From an uncultured Geobacteraceae bacterium (GTDB taxonomy: Bacteria > Desulfobacterota > Desulfuromonadia > Desulfuromonadales > Geopsychrobacteraceae): a stretch of 32,966 nucleotides of DNA. The DNA lies in the NCBI GenBank assembly GCA_937958075.1, contig CALFFB010000172.1, positions 1-32,966 on the forward strand, written 5' to 3'. Every line of letters starts with the position of its first letter. Position 1 is the first letter of the stretch. The translations under genes and the position numbers were made by a program. Below, one piece after another: positions 16,504 to 24,752 of this stretch. The notes under the pieces are model-generated. The model did no database searches. It saw only the letters and a program-made list of their open reading frames with translations, and was not told the origin of the DNA.

Positions 16504-18033
16504 TTAACCGGGGCTGAAGGTCGAGATCTGGTTTCTGCCGTTGTTTTTGGAGCGGTAGAGGGCGCGGTCGGCTGCTTCCAGAAGCTGGTTTTTGGTCACT
16601 TCGGCCGACTCAGCCGTGGTCGATGAAATGCCGGCGCTGATGGTGATATAGATGGCCTGACCGTTGACATTGGTAGCGATGCCCTCAATGCAGCGGCGCA
16701 GGCGGGCGGCAAAGACCCTGGCTCCGGCTAGGCCGGTTTCGGGCAGAATAACGGCAAACTCCTCCCCACCGTAACGGGCAACGATATCGCTTGGCCGGAT
16801 GGCGGTGTTGACCGCCTTGGCCAGATTGATCAGCACCATGTCCCCGGCGGGGTGCCCGTAGCTGTCGTTGACCTGCTTGAAATGATCAATATCGAAGATG
16901 ATCAGCGACAGGGAACAGCCGTGGCGTCTGGCCCGGAGAAATTCGTTGTTGAGGGCCTCGTGGAAATAGCGGTGATTGTACAAACCGGTCAGGCCGTCGC
17001 GGTAGACCAGTTCGTTCAGACGGTCGTTGCTCTCTTTCAGTTGCGCGGCCATGCGTTCAGCTTTCATCCGCGCTACGTTCAGTTCCAGCAGAACCTGTTC
17101 CTTGCTCAGATTCATCCGTGCCAGTTCGGCATTGGCCTGTTGCAGCAATGCCGTGTAGGGGATGATATCCTGCTGCTCAAGATCAAACAGCTCAAAGATC
17201 TCATTGCTGTTGTGGGCAACCGTGTCAAACAGGCTGTGGCAGCGGCTCGCCTCAAGGCCGAAGTGCTCCTGGAGCTTCTGCTGCAACTGCGGAGCTTCGG
17301 GGATGTGGTCCTGGTCGAGGCAGAGATAGGCGATCTTTTCCGCCAGGGCGATAATCATCGCCGGAGTCCGGCAGGCGCCAGGGGCTGCGTCCGGCTGGGT
17401 TTGATGCAGAATAGGTTCGCAGATGGTATCAGGCAGGTTCCAGTCCTTGAGCAGGGCGTAACCCACCTGAAAATGATCGAAACCGAAGATGTCAATTTCG
17501 TTCCGGCGCAGGGTGTTGCCGTCAATAAAAGGGTTGTCAAGCAAGCAGCTGTAGGTCTCGCCCTTGGCCTGGGCCAGAATCAGCTTGCCGATGTTTTTCA
17601 GCAGCCCGGTGACAAAGATATCGTCGTCACGGCACTGGATCTGGCGGGAGAGCAGTTCTGCCGCTACCGCTGTTGTCACTGACTGTTTCCAGAACAGGTC
17701 GAGGTCAAGGTCGCCGTGGTGCTGGTGTCGGGTATCGGTGGCGATAACAAAGGACAGGGCGATATTCTTGATCATGTCAGTGCCCAGGACGACCATGGCC
17801 CGGGCTACAGAATGGATGCTGCCGTTACGGGAGAACATGTCCGAGTTGGCAATTTTCAGCATTCTGGCGGTCAGAGCCGGATCAGCGGTAATGATCTCGC
17901 CCAGAGCCGTCAAGGTGGCCTGGTTATCGCGCACAGCCTTGAGTATATTGACGGCGATAGCCGGCAGGGAGGGCAGGGGCAGATCCTTTTCGATCAGCTC
18001 TTTGATCCGTTTATGTTCAGTCGCAGGTTGCAT
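16504..18033 (-). CDS. HDOD-domain diguanylate cyclase
   Basis: 509-aa cytosolic signalling protein with no membrane segment. An HDOD domain (about 10-215) is followed by a helical linker and coiled coil (about 290-345). A GGDEF domain (about 345-505) has the active-site motif GGEEF (422-426) and an inhibitory-site RPSD (413-416) five residues upstream, so it should make cyclic di-GMP and be product-inhibited. The HDOD part has lost the HD metal residues (KNIGK at the usual HDxG position), as is typical. Its own promoter lies at 18081-18108. It lies 122 bp upstream of mlaE on the same strand, so read-through is possible. Confidence 0.92.
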   Translation of the reverse strand: MQPATEHKRIKELIEKDLPLPSLPAIAVNILKAVRDNQATLTALGEIITADPALTARMLKIANSDMFSRNGSIHSVARAMVVLGTDMIKNIALSFVIATDTRHQHHGDLDLDLFWKQSVTTAVAAELLSRQIQCRDDDIFVTGLLKNIGKLILAQAKGETYSCLLDNPFIDGNTLRRNEIDIFGFDHFQVGYALLKDWNLPDTICEPILHQTQPDAAPGACRTPAMIIALAEKIAYLCLDQDHIPEAPQLQQKLQEHFGLEASRCHSLFDTVAHNSNEIFELFDLEQQDIIPYTALLQQANAELARMNLSKEQVLLELNVARMKAERMAAQLKESNDRLNELVYRDGLTGLYNHRYFHEALNNEFLRARRHGCSLSLIIFDIDHFKQVNDSYGHPAGDMVLINLAKAVNTAIRPSDIVARYGGEEFAVILPETGLAGARVFAARLRRCIEGIATNVNGQAIYITISAGISSTTAESAEVTKNQLLEAADRALYRSKNNGRNQISTFSPG

Positions 18034-18080
18034 GGAAATTGCCTTGAAATTTTATCGGCTTATCAACGTGTTAGCTTCTG

Positions 18081-18108
18081 ATAATAAGAGTCCGCCTATA
18101 AAAGTCAA
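18081..18108 (-). promoter_or_regulatory. promoter of the HDOD-GGDEF gene
   Basis: Minus-strand TTGACT (18108-18103), a 16-bp spacer and TATTAT (18086-18081); both boxes match 5/6. The leader would be about 40 nt, with AAGG before the ATG. Confidence 0.6.
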
Positions 18109-18176
18109 GGAAGAACTGCAGTCAGAACAAGAAATATTACTTAAATCGTAGTCAATGGCTTGTCGGGATTTGTTTC

Positions 18177-18206
18177 TGGACAGACAATCCTCCCGCTGGT
18201 TATAAA
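18177..18206 (+). promoter_or_regulatory. promoter of the metH-symporter-tamAB cluster
   Basis: TGGACA (18177-18182), an 18-bp spacer and TATAAA (18201-18206), each 5/6 to consensus. The leader of about 63 nt holds a short AGCC/GGCT hairpin followed by a T-run (around 18233-18256). That could be a weak attenuator, but the stem has only 4 bp. The leader is too short for a cobalamin or SAM-I riboswitch. Confidence 0.6.
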
Positions 18207-18275
18207 TTGAGTTCGGATTGTTACCGTACGACAGCCTGCGGGCTTGCCTCTTTTTTAGCCAAGGAAAAGATTTTT

Positions 18276-19199
18276 ATGAAATTTGCCGAACACCCCCTGT
18301 TGATTTTCGATGGCGCCTGCGGCACCAACCTGCAACTGGTTGAGATCAGCGACGCGCAGTGGAGCGGCTGTGACGGCTGCAATGAAATCCTGAATGTCAG
18401 CGCACCGCAGCATATTGTCGCTTTGCACCAATCGATGCTCGACGCCGGCGCCATGGTTCTGGAAACGGACACCTTCGGGGCGTCACGGATTGTGCTCGCC
18501 GAGTACGGACTGCAGGACCGGGTACGGGAGATCAACACCAGGGCTGTGGAAAACGCCAGAGAGGCCATCGCAGGCCGTCCGGACAGGTATATCGCCGGGT
18601 CTGTCGGTCCGGGAACCAAGCTGCCCTCCCTGGGGCATATCCCGGTGGAGGACCTGCGTCAGGCGACCACGGAGCAGATCGCCGCGCTCCTTGACGCCGG
18701 GGTCGATTGCCTGATGATTGAAACCTGCCAGGATCTGCTTCAGACCAAGACGGCGCTGGTTGCTGCCTTTGACATGCTCGAAGCAGCCGGTCTGGATCTG
18801 CCGGTGCTGGTATCGGTGACCATCGAACAGCAGGGAACCATGCTGGTCGGTACCGATATCGCCGCCGTGGTCGCTACCATCGAACCCTTCCCGGTTTTTT
18901 CCCTGGGCCTCAACTGCGCGACCGGACCGCAGGACATGAGGTCCCACGTGCAGTATCTGAGCCGGCACTGGCCACGGCGGATTTCGGTGATACCCAACCA
19001 GGGCATGCCCGAGGTCGTCGCCGGTAAGACCCACTATCCCCTGTCGCCGGCGGATTACGCCGAGCAGATGTGGCGTTTTGTCACGCAACAGGGGGTCAGT
19101 ATTGTCGGCGGCTGTTGCGGTACCAGTCCGGAGCATATCGCGGCGCTGGCCACCCGCCTTGCCGGGGTTGTCCCTGCGGCCAGGGAGGTGTTGTCATGA
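18276..19199 (+). CDS. homocysteine S-methyltransferase domain protein (split MetH, N-terminal unit)
   Basis: 307-aa (beta/alpha)8 zinc protein equal to the first module of cobalamin-dependent methionine synthase. It would bind homocysteine thiolate to zinc and accept the methyl group from methylcobalamin. Zinc ligands Cys214 (GLNCATG), Cys280 and Cys281 (GGCCGTSPEHI) are all present. The start at 18276 has AAGGA about 11 nt upstream; the frame is open back to 18207 but that region holds the promoter end. The stop overlaps the start of the next gene (ATGA), which encodes the remaining MetH modules, so the two products most likely act together. Confidence 0.9.
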   Translation: MKFAEHPLLIFDGACGTNLQLVEISDAQWSGCDGCNEILNVSAPQHIVALHQSMLDAGAMVLETDTFGASRIVLAEYGLQDRVREINTRAVENAREAIAGRPDRYIAGSVGPGTKLPSLGHIPVEDLRQATTEQIAALLDAGVDCLMIETCQDLLQTKTALVAAFDMLEAAGLDLPVLVSVTIEQQGTMLVGTDIAAVVATIEPFPVFSLGLNCATGPQDMRSHVQYLSRHWPRRISVIPNQGMPEVVAGKTHYPLSPADYAEQMWRFVTQQGVSIVGGCCGTSPEHIAALATRLAGVVPAAREVLS

Positions 19200-21625
19200 A
19201 GCCATCGGTAGCCAGTTTGTATCAGGCGGTAGAGCTTGTGCAGGAGATTCCCCCGGTGCTCATTGGCGAGCGCTGTAATCCCAACGGCTCGAAGGCCTTT
19301 AAAGAGGCACTGCTGGCCGAGGATGATAACGCCTGCCTCAAGGTCGCCCTCGACCAGGAAGCACGGGGCGCGCAGATTATCGACCTGTGCGTGGCTTACG
19401 CCGGTCGTGATGAGGAAGCGGACATGGTGCGCCTGGCCAGATTGTTCGCCGGTTCCTGCAAGGCGCCCTTGATGTTCGATTCCACCAGCCCCCGGACCCT
19501 GGAGCAGGTTTTGCCCCTCTATCCGGGACGGGCCATCATCAACTCGATCAACCTTGAGGATGGTGGCGACAATCTGGACCGCATCTGCCGCCTGGCGAAA
19601 AAATACGGCGCTGCCGTGGTGGCCCTGGTGATCGATCAGGAGGGGATGGCTCTGACCTGTGAACGCAAGGTTGCGGTGGCCAGGGAGATCTACCGCCGGG
19701 TGGTCGATGAACATGGCCTGCGTCCCCAGGACATCCTCTTCGACCTGTTGACCTTCACCGTCGGCTCCGGCGATGAGACCATGCGCAGAGCCGCCATGGA
19801 AACCCTGGCGGCCATTAAACAGGTCAGGCAGGAACTGCCCGGTGTCGGTTTTACCCTCGGGGTCAGCAATATCAGCTTCGGCCTGCGGCCGGCGGCGCGC
19901 AAGGTCCTCAATTCCGTATTTCTGCACGAAGCGGTGGCGGTCGGACTCAATACCGCCATTGTCGACGCGGCCAAGGTGCTCCCCTATTCGGCTATCAGTG
20001 ATGAGGATCGTGTCCTCTGTCTTGATCTGCTGTTTGATCGCACGCCGGACGCCCTGATGACCTTTATCGATCACTTTGAGAGCGTTAAAGAGAGCCGCGA
20101 CGATGAAGCGCAGGCCAGTCTGCCGGCTGAAGAACTGCTGCGGCACAAGGTGCTTAAAGGTGACAAGGACGGCCTTGAGGACCTGCTGGCGCAGTTACGC
20201 GGCCGCTGGAAACCCCTGGAGATCGTCAACCGGCTGCTGGTTCCCGCCATGCGCGAGGTCGGGGACCTGTTCGGGCGTGGCGAGCTGCTCCTTCCCTTTG
20301 TTCTGCAGTCGGCGGAAGTGATGAAGCAGAGTGTTTCCCTGCTCGAACCTCATATGGAAAAACTTGCCGATGAGGGGCGGGTGAAGGTGCTGCTGGCGAC
20401 GGTGGCGGGGGATGTGCATGACATCGGCAAGAACCTGGTCGATATTATTTTAAGCAACAACGGCTATCGGGTATTCAACATCGGTATCAAGGTGCCGGCG
20501 GAAGAGATTATCGCCAAGGCCAGGGAATATGAGGTCGATGTCATCGGCCTGTCAGGGTTGCTGGTCAAGTCGGCCTTGTTGATGAAGGACAATCTGGCCC
20601 AATTCAGCGATGCCGGCCTTAAGCAGCCGGTGCTCCTCGGCGGGGCGGCCCTGACCCGCAAGTACGTCGCTTTGGATTGTGCCCCTGAGTACCGGCAGCC
20701 CGTTGTTTACTGCGCGGATGCCTTTGACGGCCTCAAGGCCATCCGTGAGTTCGAGGCGGGCACCTTGACGGCCAGCAGCTGGGAGGACACACAGGTGGTT
20801 AAAAACCGTCCCGGTCTCCAGCAGGCGATCATCGAGAGGCAGTGGACGGTACCGACGGTGCCCTTCGTCGGTGACCGACAGGTATACGACCTGCCGGCGG
20901 AGCGTCTTTTTGATTACCTGAATCAGGCTGCCCTGTTCCGCGGGCGCTGGGGCTACCGGCGGGGCAAGATGAGCAGGGATGAGTATGAGAGCCTGCAGAA
21001 AACAAAGGTTCTTCCCCTTTATGAACGGCTTAAACACCAGTGTCTGGAGCAGGGATGGCTTAAACCACAGGTCGCTTACGGTTATTTTGACTGCCATAGC
21101 GACGGCGATCGCTTGCTGGTGAGTCATGACGACAGGGAGCATGTCTTTGCCTTCCCGCGGCAGAGCAGTGCCGCCGGCCTGTGTATCGCCGATTTTTACC
21201 ATTCCGCCGCCGAGGGAGGAGATAAGGTCGGGTTTTTTGTGGTCACCATTGGTGAACAGCTGGCCCGGCGCACTCAGGAGCTGTACGCCACGGATCAGTA
21301 TCACGATTATCTCATGCTCCACGGTCTGGGGGTGGAGTTGACCGATGCCCTGGCGGAATACTGGCACGAGCAGATGCGTATCGAAATGGGGATTCAGCAG
21401 GGGCAGACCGATATGGAGTCCTATGTGGCGCAGGGATATCAGGGGTCGCGTTACGGCTTCGGTTACCCCTCCTGCCCGGATATGGGCGCTCACCAGCCAT
21501 TGTTTGAGCTTCTCAGGCCGGAGCTGATCGGGGTCAGCCTCACCGAGTCTTTTGAGATGGTGCCGGAGATGAGTACTTCGGCCATCGTCGCCTATCATCC
21601 CCAGGCCAAGTATTTCGCCGTGTGA
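19196..21625 (+). CDS. metH: cobalamin-dependent methionine synthase, folate/B12/activation modules
   Basis: 809-aa protein with the modules of MetH that follow the homocysteine domain. These are a pterin-binding barrel (about 15-295, with IGERCNPNGSKAF and FDSTSP), the helical cobalamin cap (about 310-395), the Rossmann B12 domain with DVHDIG (406-411, His408 the lower cobalt ligand), and an AdoMet-dependent reactivation domain (about 560-809, with RYGFGYPSCPD). It would transfer methyl groups from methyltetrahydrofolate to cobalamin and on to the homocysteine unit. The homocysteine module is absent here and encoded just upstream. I chose ATG 19196; the open frame to 19070 only reflects the overlapping gene. 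Confidence 0.94.
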   Translation: MKPSVASLYQAVELVQEIPPVLIGERCNPNGSKAFKEALLAEDDNACLKVALDQEARGAQIIDLCVAYAGRDEEADMVRLARLFAGSCKAPLMFDSTSPRTLEQVLPLYPGRAIINSINLEDGGDNLDRICRLAKKYGAAVVALVIDQEGMALTCERKVAVAREIYRRVVDEHGLRPQDILFDLLTFTVGSGDETMRRAAMETLAAIKQVRQELPGVGFTLGVSNISFGLRPAARKVLNSVFLHEAVAVGLNTAIVDAAKVLPYSAISDEDRVLCLDLLFDRTPDALMTFIDHFESVKESRDDEAQASLPAEELLRHKVLKGDKDGLEDLLAQLRGRWKPLEIVNRLLVPAMREVGDLFGRGELLLPFVLQSAEVMKQSVSLLEPHMEKLADEGRVKVLLATVAGDVHDIGKNLVDIILSNNGYRVFNIGIKVPAEEIIAKAREYEVDVIGLSGLLVKSALLMKDNLAQFSDAGLKQPVLLGGAALTRKYVALDCAPEYRQPVVYCADAFDGLKAIREFEAGTLTASSWEDTQVVKNRPGLQQAIIERQWTVPTVPFVGDRQVYDLPAERLFDYLNQAALFRGRWGYRRGKMSRDEYESLQKTKVLPLYERLKHQCLEQGWLKPQVAYGYFDCHSDGDRLLVSHDDREHVFAFPRQSSAAGLCIADFYHSAAEGGDKVGFFVVTIGEQLARRTQELYATDQYHDYLMLHGLGVELTDALAEYWHEQMRIEMGIQQGQTDMESYVAQGYQGSRYGFGYPSCPDMGAHQPLFELLRPELIGVSLTESFEMVPEMSTSAIVAYHPQAKYFAV

Positions 21626-23013
21626 TGACGGTCGCTTCAGAGGTCTCCTTTCTTGTCGCCTTTGCTTTGACCCTGGCGGGGATTTTCTATCTTGCCCTGG
21701 GGGGGAGCAGCCGCGCCGCGACCGGCACCGACTACTCCCTCAGTGGTCGCGATGCATCTACCCTGAACGTTTTCGGCGCGATTACCGGAACCCTGGTTGG
21801 CGGCTCTTCAACCATCGGTACCGCGCAACTGGCTTTTCTCTACGGGGTGTCAGCCTGGTGGTTCACCCTGGGCGCGGGGCTTGCCTGCCTGTTTCTCGGA
21901 CTGTTTATTGCCGTTCCCCTGCGTCACAGCCAGGCGCAGACGATTCCGGAATTTATCGCCCTGTATCACGGCCGCCAGGTGCGTATCGTCGCCAGCCTGT
22001 TTACCGCTGTTGGCATGTTCATTCAGATTGTCGCGCAACTGCTGGCCTGCGGCGCGATTCTGGCGGTGCTTTTTGATCTGTCGCTGGTGGCCAGTGCCGC
22101 GATATCCACAGTGCTGGTGCTGGGCTTTACCCTCGGTGGCGGCATGAAATCCGCCGGCCTGACGGGCATGGTGAAAATGGTTCTGATCTACCTGACCATG
22201 GTGATTGCCGGTTTCCTGGCATTTCGTCAGAGTGGCGGCTGGCAGGGGTTGAGGGCCACTTTTGATGCCTGGCCCTGGTTCAGCCTTTTCGGCTATGGCG
22301 TCAGCGAAGGGGTCTCTGATCTGGTCTCCATGCTGGTTGGAGTCGTTTCCACCCAGACCTATCTGCAGGCGATCTTTTCCGCCAGGGACGCGACCAGGGC
22401 GCGCCGGGGGGCTTTGCTCAGCGCCGCCCTGATTCCGCCCCTGGGACTGTTCGGCATCCTTGTCGGGCTGACCATGCGACAGACGATGCCGGAGCTGCAA
22501 AGTGCTCTGGCCCTGCCGACCTTCATCCTTGCCGGGTTCCCCCCCTGGCTTGCCGGAATCGCCTTCGCGACCCTGCTCATCGCTGCCATCGGTACCGCTT
22601 CGGGACTGGCCCTGGGAGTGGCGACCACCCTGAAATCCGATGTCTTTCAGCGCTGGCTGCAGGGGGCGGTTGAGCTCAAGGCTTTCCGGCTGATGACGGT
22701 TGCCGTTGTTGGGGGCGCTTTTGTGCTGCTGCTCTCCAATCTGGGTTCGGCGATTATGGAGTGGAGCTTTCTGTCCATGGGCTTACGTGGTGCAACCCTG
22801 TGCTTTCCTCTGCTGTTCGCTGTTTTTTTCGCCCGACGATCCTTGCGTCATGCCGGCCTGGTTGCCGTTACCGTCGCCCCGCTGGCGGTTATTGTCAGCG
22901 GCTTCTTTCCTCGCCTTGGTGTGTCCCCCCTCTTTATCGGACTGGGGCTGTCACTGCTGATTCTTACCGCGGGTTTGTGGATGACAGCTCAGCAGCAACG
23001 GGGTGGGGGCTGA
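21625..23013 (+). CDS. sodium:solute symporter (SSS) family protein
   Basis: 462-aa membrane protein with about 13 hydrophobic segments. It has the SSS/LeuT-fold pattern in the first helices (YSLSGRDAS, then TGTLVGGSSTIGTAQLAFLYG and the TIPEFIALYHG loop). Sodium-coupled uptake is expected; the substrate is not evident. ATG 21625 shares its A with the metH stop (TGATG); GTG 21622 is the alternative. Its own stop shares a base with the tamA start. The tight linkage to metH makes methionine, homocysteine or a methyl donor conceivable substrates, but this is only inference. Confidence 0.85.
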   Translation: MTVASEVSFLVAFALTLAGIFYLALGGSSRAATGTDYSLSGRDASTLNVFGAITGTLVGGSSTIGTAQLAFLYGVSAWWFTLGAGLACLFLGLFIAVPLRHSQAQTIPEFIALYHGRQVRIVASLFTAVGMFIQIVAQLLACGAILAVLFDLSLVASAAISTVLVLGFTLGGGMKSAGLTGMVKMVLIYLTMVIAGFLAFRQSGGWQGLRATFDAWPWFSLFGYGVSEGVSDLVSMLVGVVSTQTYLQAIFSARDATRARRGALLSAALIPPLGLFGILVGLTMRQTMPELQSALALPTFILAGFPPWLAGIAFATLLIAAIGTASGLALGVATTLKSDVFQRWLQGAVELKAFRLMTVAVVGGAFVLLLSNLGSAIMEWSFLSMGLRGATLCFPLLFAVFFARRSLRHAGLVAVTVAPLAVIVSGFFPRLGVSPLFIGLGLSLLILTAGLWMTAQQQRGGG

Positions 23014-24752
23014 TGCCGATCCTGCTCCTGCTTCTGCTCCTGATCTGGGTCCCGCTGCCTCTGTGCGCGGCCTCATTGTCCCTTGATGTACGCGGCCTGG
23101 AGGGGGATCTTGATCGGACGATCAGGGAGTCCCTCGTGCTTCCGGAGCTGGTGGCCGGCGATGACCGCTTCAATCGACAACGCCTGGGCGCCTGGCAGCG
23201 CCGTCTGCCCGGCCTGGTCCGTGAGATTCTGGAACCGTACGGCTACTTTTACAGCAGTGTGCAGAGCCGTCTGGAGATGCCGGCAGCCGAGGAATTCCGG
23301 CTGGTGATCGAGGTGGACGCAGGCGAGCCGCTACGGCTGACCAGTGTCCAGGTCAAGCTCCTCGGGGAAGGGCGTGAACACGCTGCGTTGCAGCAGCAGG
23401 TTGACGCTTTCCCCCTGAAAGCCGGTGATACCGTACGGCAGGATTATTATGAACAGGGCAAGGGCAGGCTGCGGCAGGAAGCTATGGAGGCGGGATACCT
23501 GGATGCGGATTTCAGCAGGCATCAGCTGCGTGTTCATCTGGCGGAGCGCAGGGCGGACATTGATCTCGCCCTCGACACCGGCCCGCGCTACTTTTTCGGT
23601 GCGACGGAATTTCTGGTCGGCACCTATCCCCAGGCCTACCTGGAGCGTTTTGTTGCCTATCGGCAGAAAGAGCCTTTTTCCTACAGTCTCCTCGGCAAGA
23701 CCCAGATCGACCTCATGGACGCTGATCTGTTTCGCTGGGTCCGGGTGGAGGCACAACCGGAGAAGGCGGTTGCCGGTGAGGTTCCGGTGGTGATCGAGGC
23801 CACCCCTTTGCCCCGGCATCGCCTGCGTCCCGGTGTCGGTTACGGTACGGATACCGGCGCGCGGGTTTCCCTGCAGTATCGTCTTCTTAACATCGCCGAC
23901 CGGGCGCACGAGTTTCAGGGTGAGTTGATGCTGGCAGAATGGCGCCAAACCCTGGAAACGACCTATATCATCCCCCAGAAACAGCATGCCGACAGTGTAA
24001 TCCTGGTGCGCCTGGGGATTGACCGGGAAGATATTGACAGTTTCTATCGCCTGGAAACCTTTGCCGAAGCCCAGTACCGGCGGAATCTGGGGAGGGGCTA
24101 TTCGGGCGCCCTGTTCATGCGGCTGATGTCGGAGAGGTCTCGTATTGCCGCTACCGACAACCGGGCGCGCCTGTTGTTGCCCGGGCTGCGCTTCGGCCGT
24201 CAACGTCTGGATCATCCCCTGACGCCGACCCGGGGCTATCAGGCGCAGCTGGAGCTGGTCGGCAGTGATGCCCGACTGCTCTCCGATACCAGTCTGGTGC
24301 AGCTGTCGATCAACGTGGCGGGAGTCCAGCCCCTCAGGGACACATTGTCCCTGATCTATCGGTTCAAGGGAGGAACGACCTGGCACCGGGATGCCTTCCG
24401 TGAGGTGCCGGTGTCTCTTCGTTACTTTGCCGGTGGTGATCGCAGTGTCAGGGGCTACAAGTACAACTCCCTGGGCCCGGAGAATTCCGAAGGGGAGATT
24501 GTCGGCGGAAAGCACCTGCTGGAAATGAGCCTGGAACTGGAGCGCAAGTTATTGGAAAAATGGTCGACCGCTATCTTTTATGATGCCGGCAATGCCTTTG
24601 ATCAGCCGAGCAATTTTGAGATCAAGCAGGGTGCCGGAATCGGCGTGCGCTACCACACACCCATCGGCGCTATCCGTCTGGATCTGGCCCGGCAGATTGG
24701 AGAAGCGACCAACCGTCTGCGTCTGCACTTAAGCGTCGGGGGTGGCTGGTGA
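23013..24752 (+). CDS. tamA: TamA-like outer-membrane assembly factor (Omp85 family)
   Basis: 579-aa Omp85 protein with a cleavable signal peptide (LLLLLLLIWVPLPLCAA, cut near residue 20). POTRA-like domains follow (about 25-260), including the residue run GYLDADFSRHQLRVHLAERR. The C-terminal half is a 16-strand barrel with the conserved lid-loop motif VRGYKYNSLGP and the closing strand GAIRLDLARQIGE. It sits in the outer membrane and with TamB helps insert proteins or move lipid. ATG 23013 was chosen because it gives an intact signal peptide and shares a base with the upstream stop; the frame is open back to 22761. Overlaps tamB by GTGA. Confidence 0.93.
   Translation: MPILLLLLLLIWVPLPLCAASLSLDVRGLEGDLDRTIRESLVLPELVAGDDRFNRQRLGAWQRRLPGLVREILEPYGYFYSSVQSRLEMPAAEEFRLVIEVDAGEPLRLTSVQVKLLGEGREHAALQQQVDAFPLKAGDTVRQDYYEQGKGRLRQEAMEAGYLDADFSRHQLRVHLAERRADIDLALDTGPRYFFGATEFLVGTYPQAYLERFVAYRQKEPFSYSLLGKTQIDLMDADLFRWVRVEAQPEKAVAGEVPVVIEATPLPRHRLRPGVGYGTDTGARVSLQYRLLNIADRAHEFQGELMLAEWRQTLETTYIIPQKQHADSVILVRLGIDREDIDSFYRLETFAEAQYRRNLGRGYSGALFMRLMSERSRIAATDNRARLLLPGLRFGRQRLDHPLTPTRGYQAQLELVGSDARLLSDTSLVQLSINVAGVQPLRDTLSLIYRFKGGTTWHRDAFREVPVSLRYFAGGDRSVRGYKYNSLGPENSEGEIVGGKHLLEMSLELERKLLEKWSTAIFYDAGNAFDQPSNFEIKQGAGIGVRYHTPIGAIRLDLARQIGEATNRLRLHLSVGGGW

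Noticed and set aside
18034..18275. Possible cobalamin, SAM or SAH riboswitch before the methionine synthase genes
   Set aside because: No B12-box or SAM/SAH core motif is visible, and the promoter found leaves a leader of only about 63 nt.
19055..20146. Long minus-strand open frame opposite metH (363 codons)
   Set aside because: Antisense shadow; the plus strand carries unmistakable methionine synthase domains.
23331..24515. Long open frame on the minus strand opposite tamA (394 codons)
   Set aside because: It is a shadow of the GC-rich tamA gene, with no ribosome site and no recognisable protein features.
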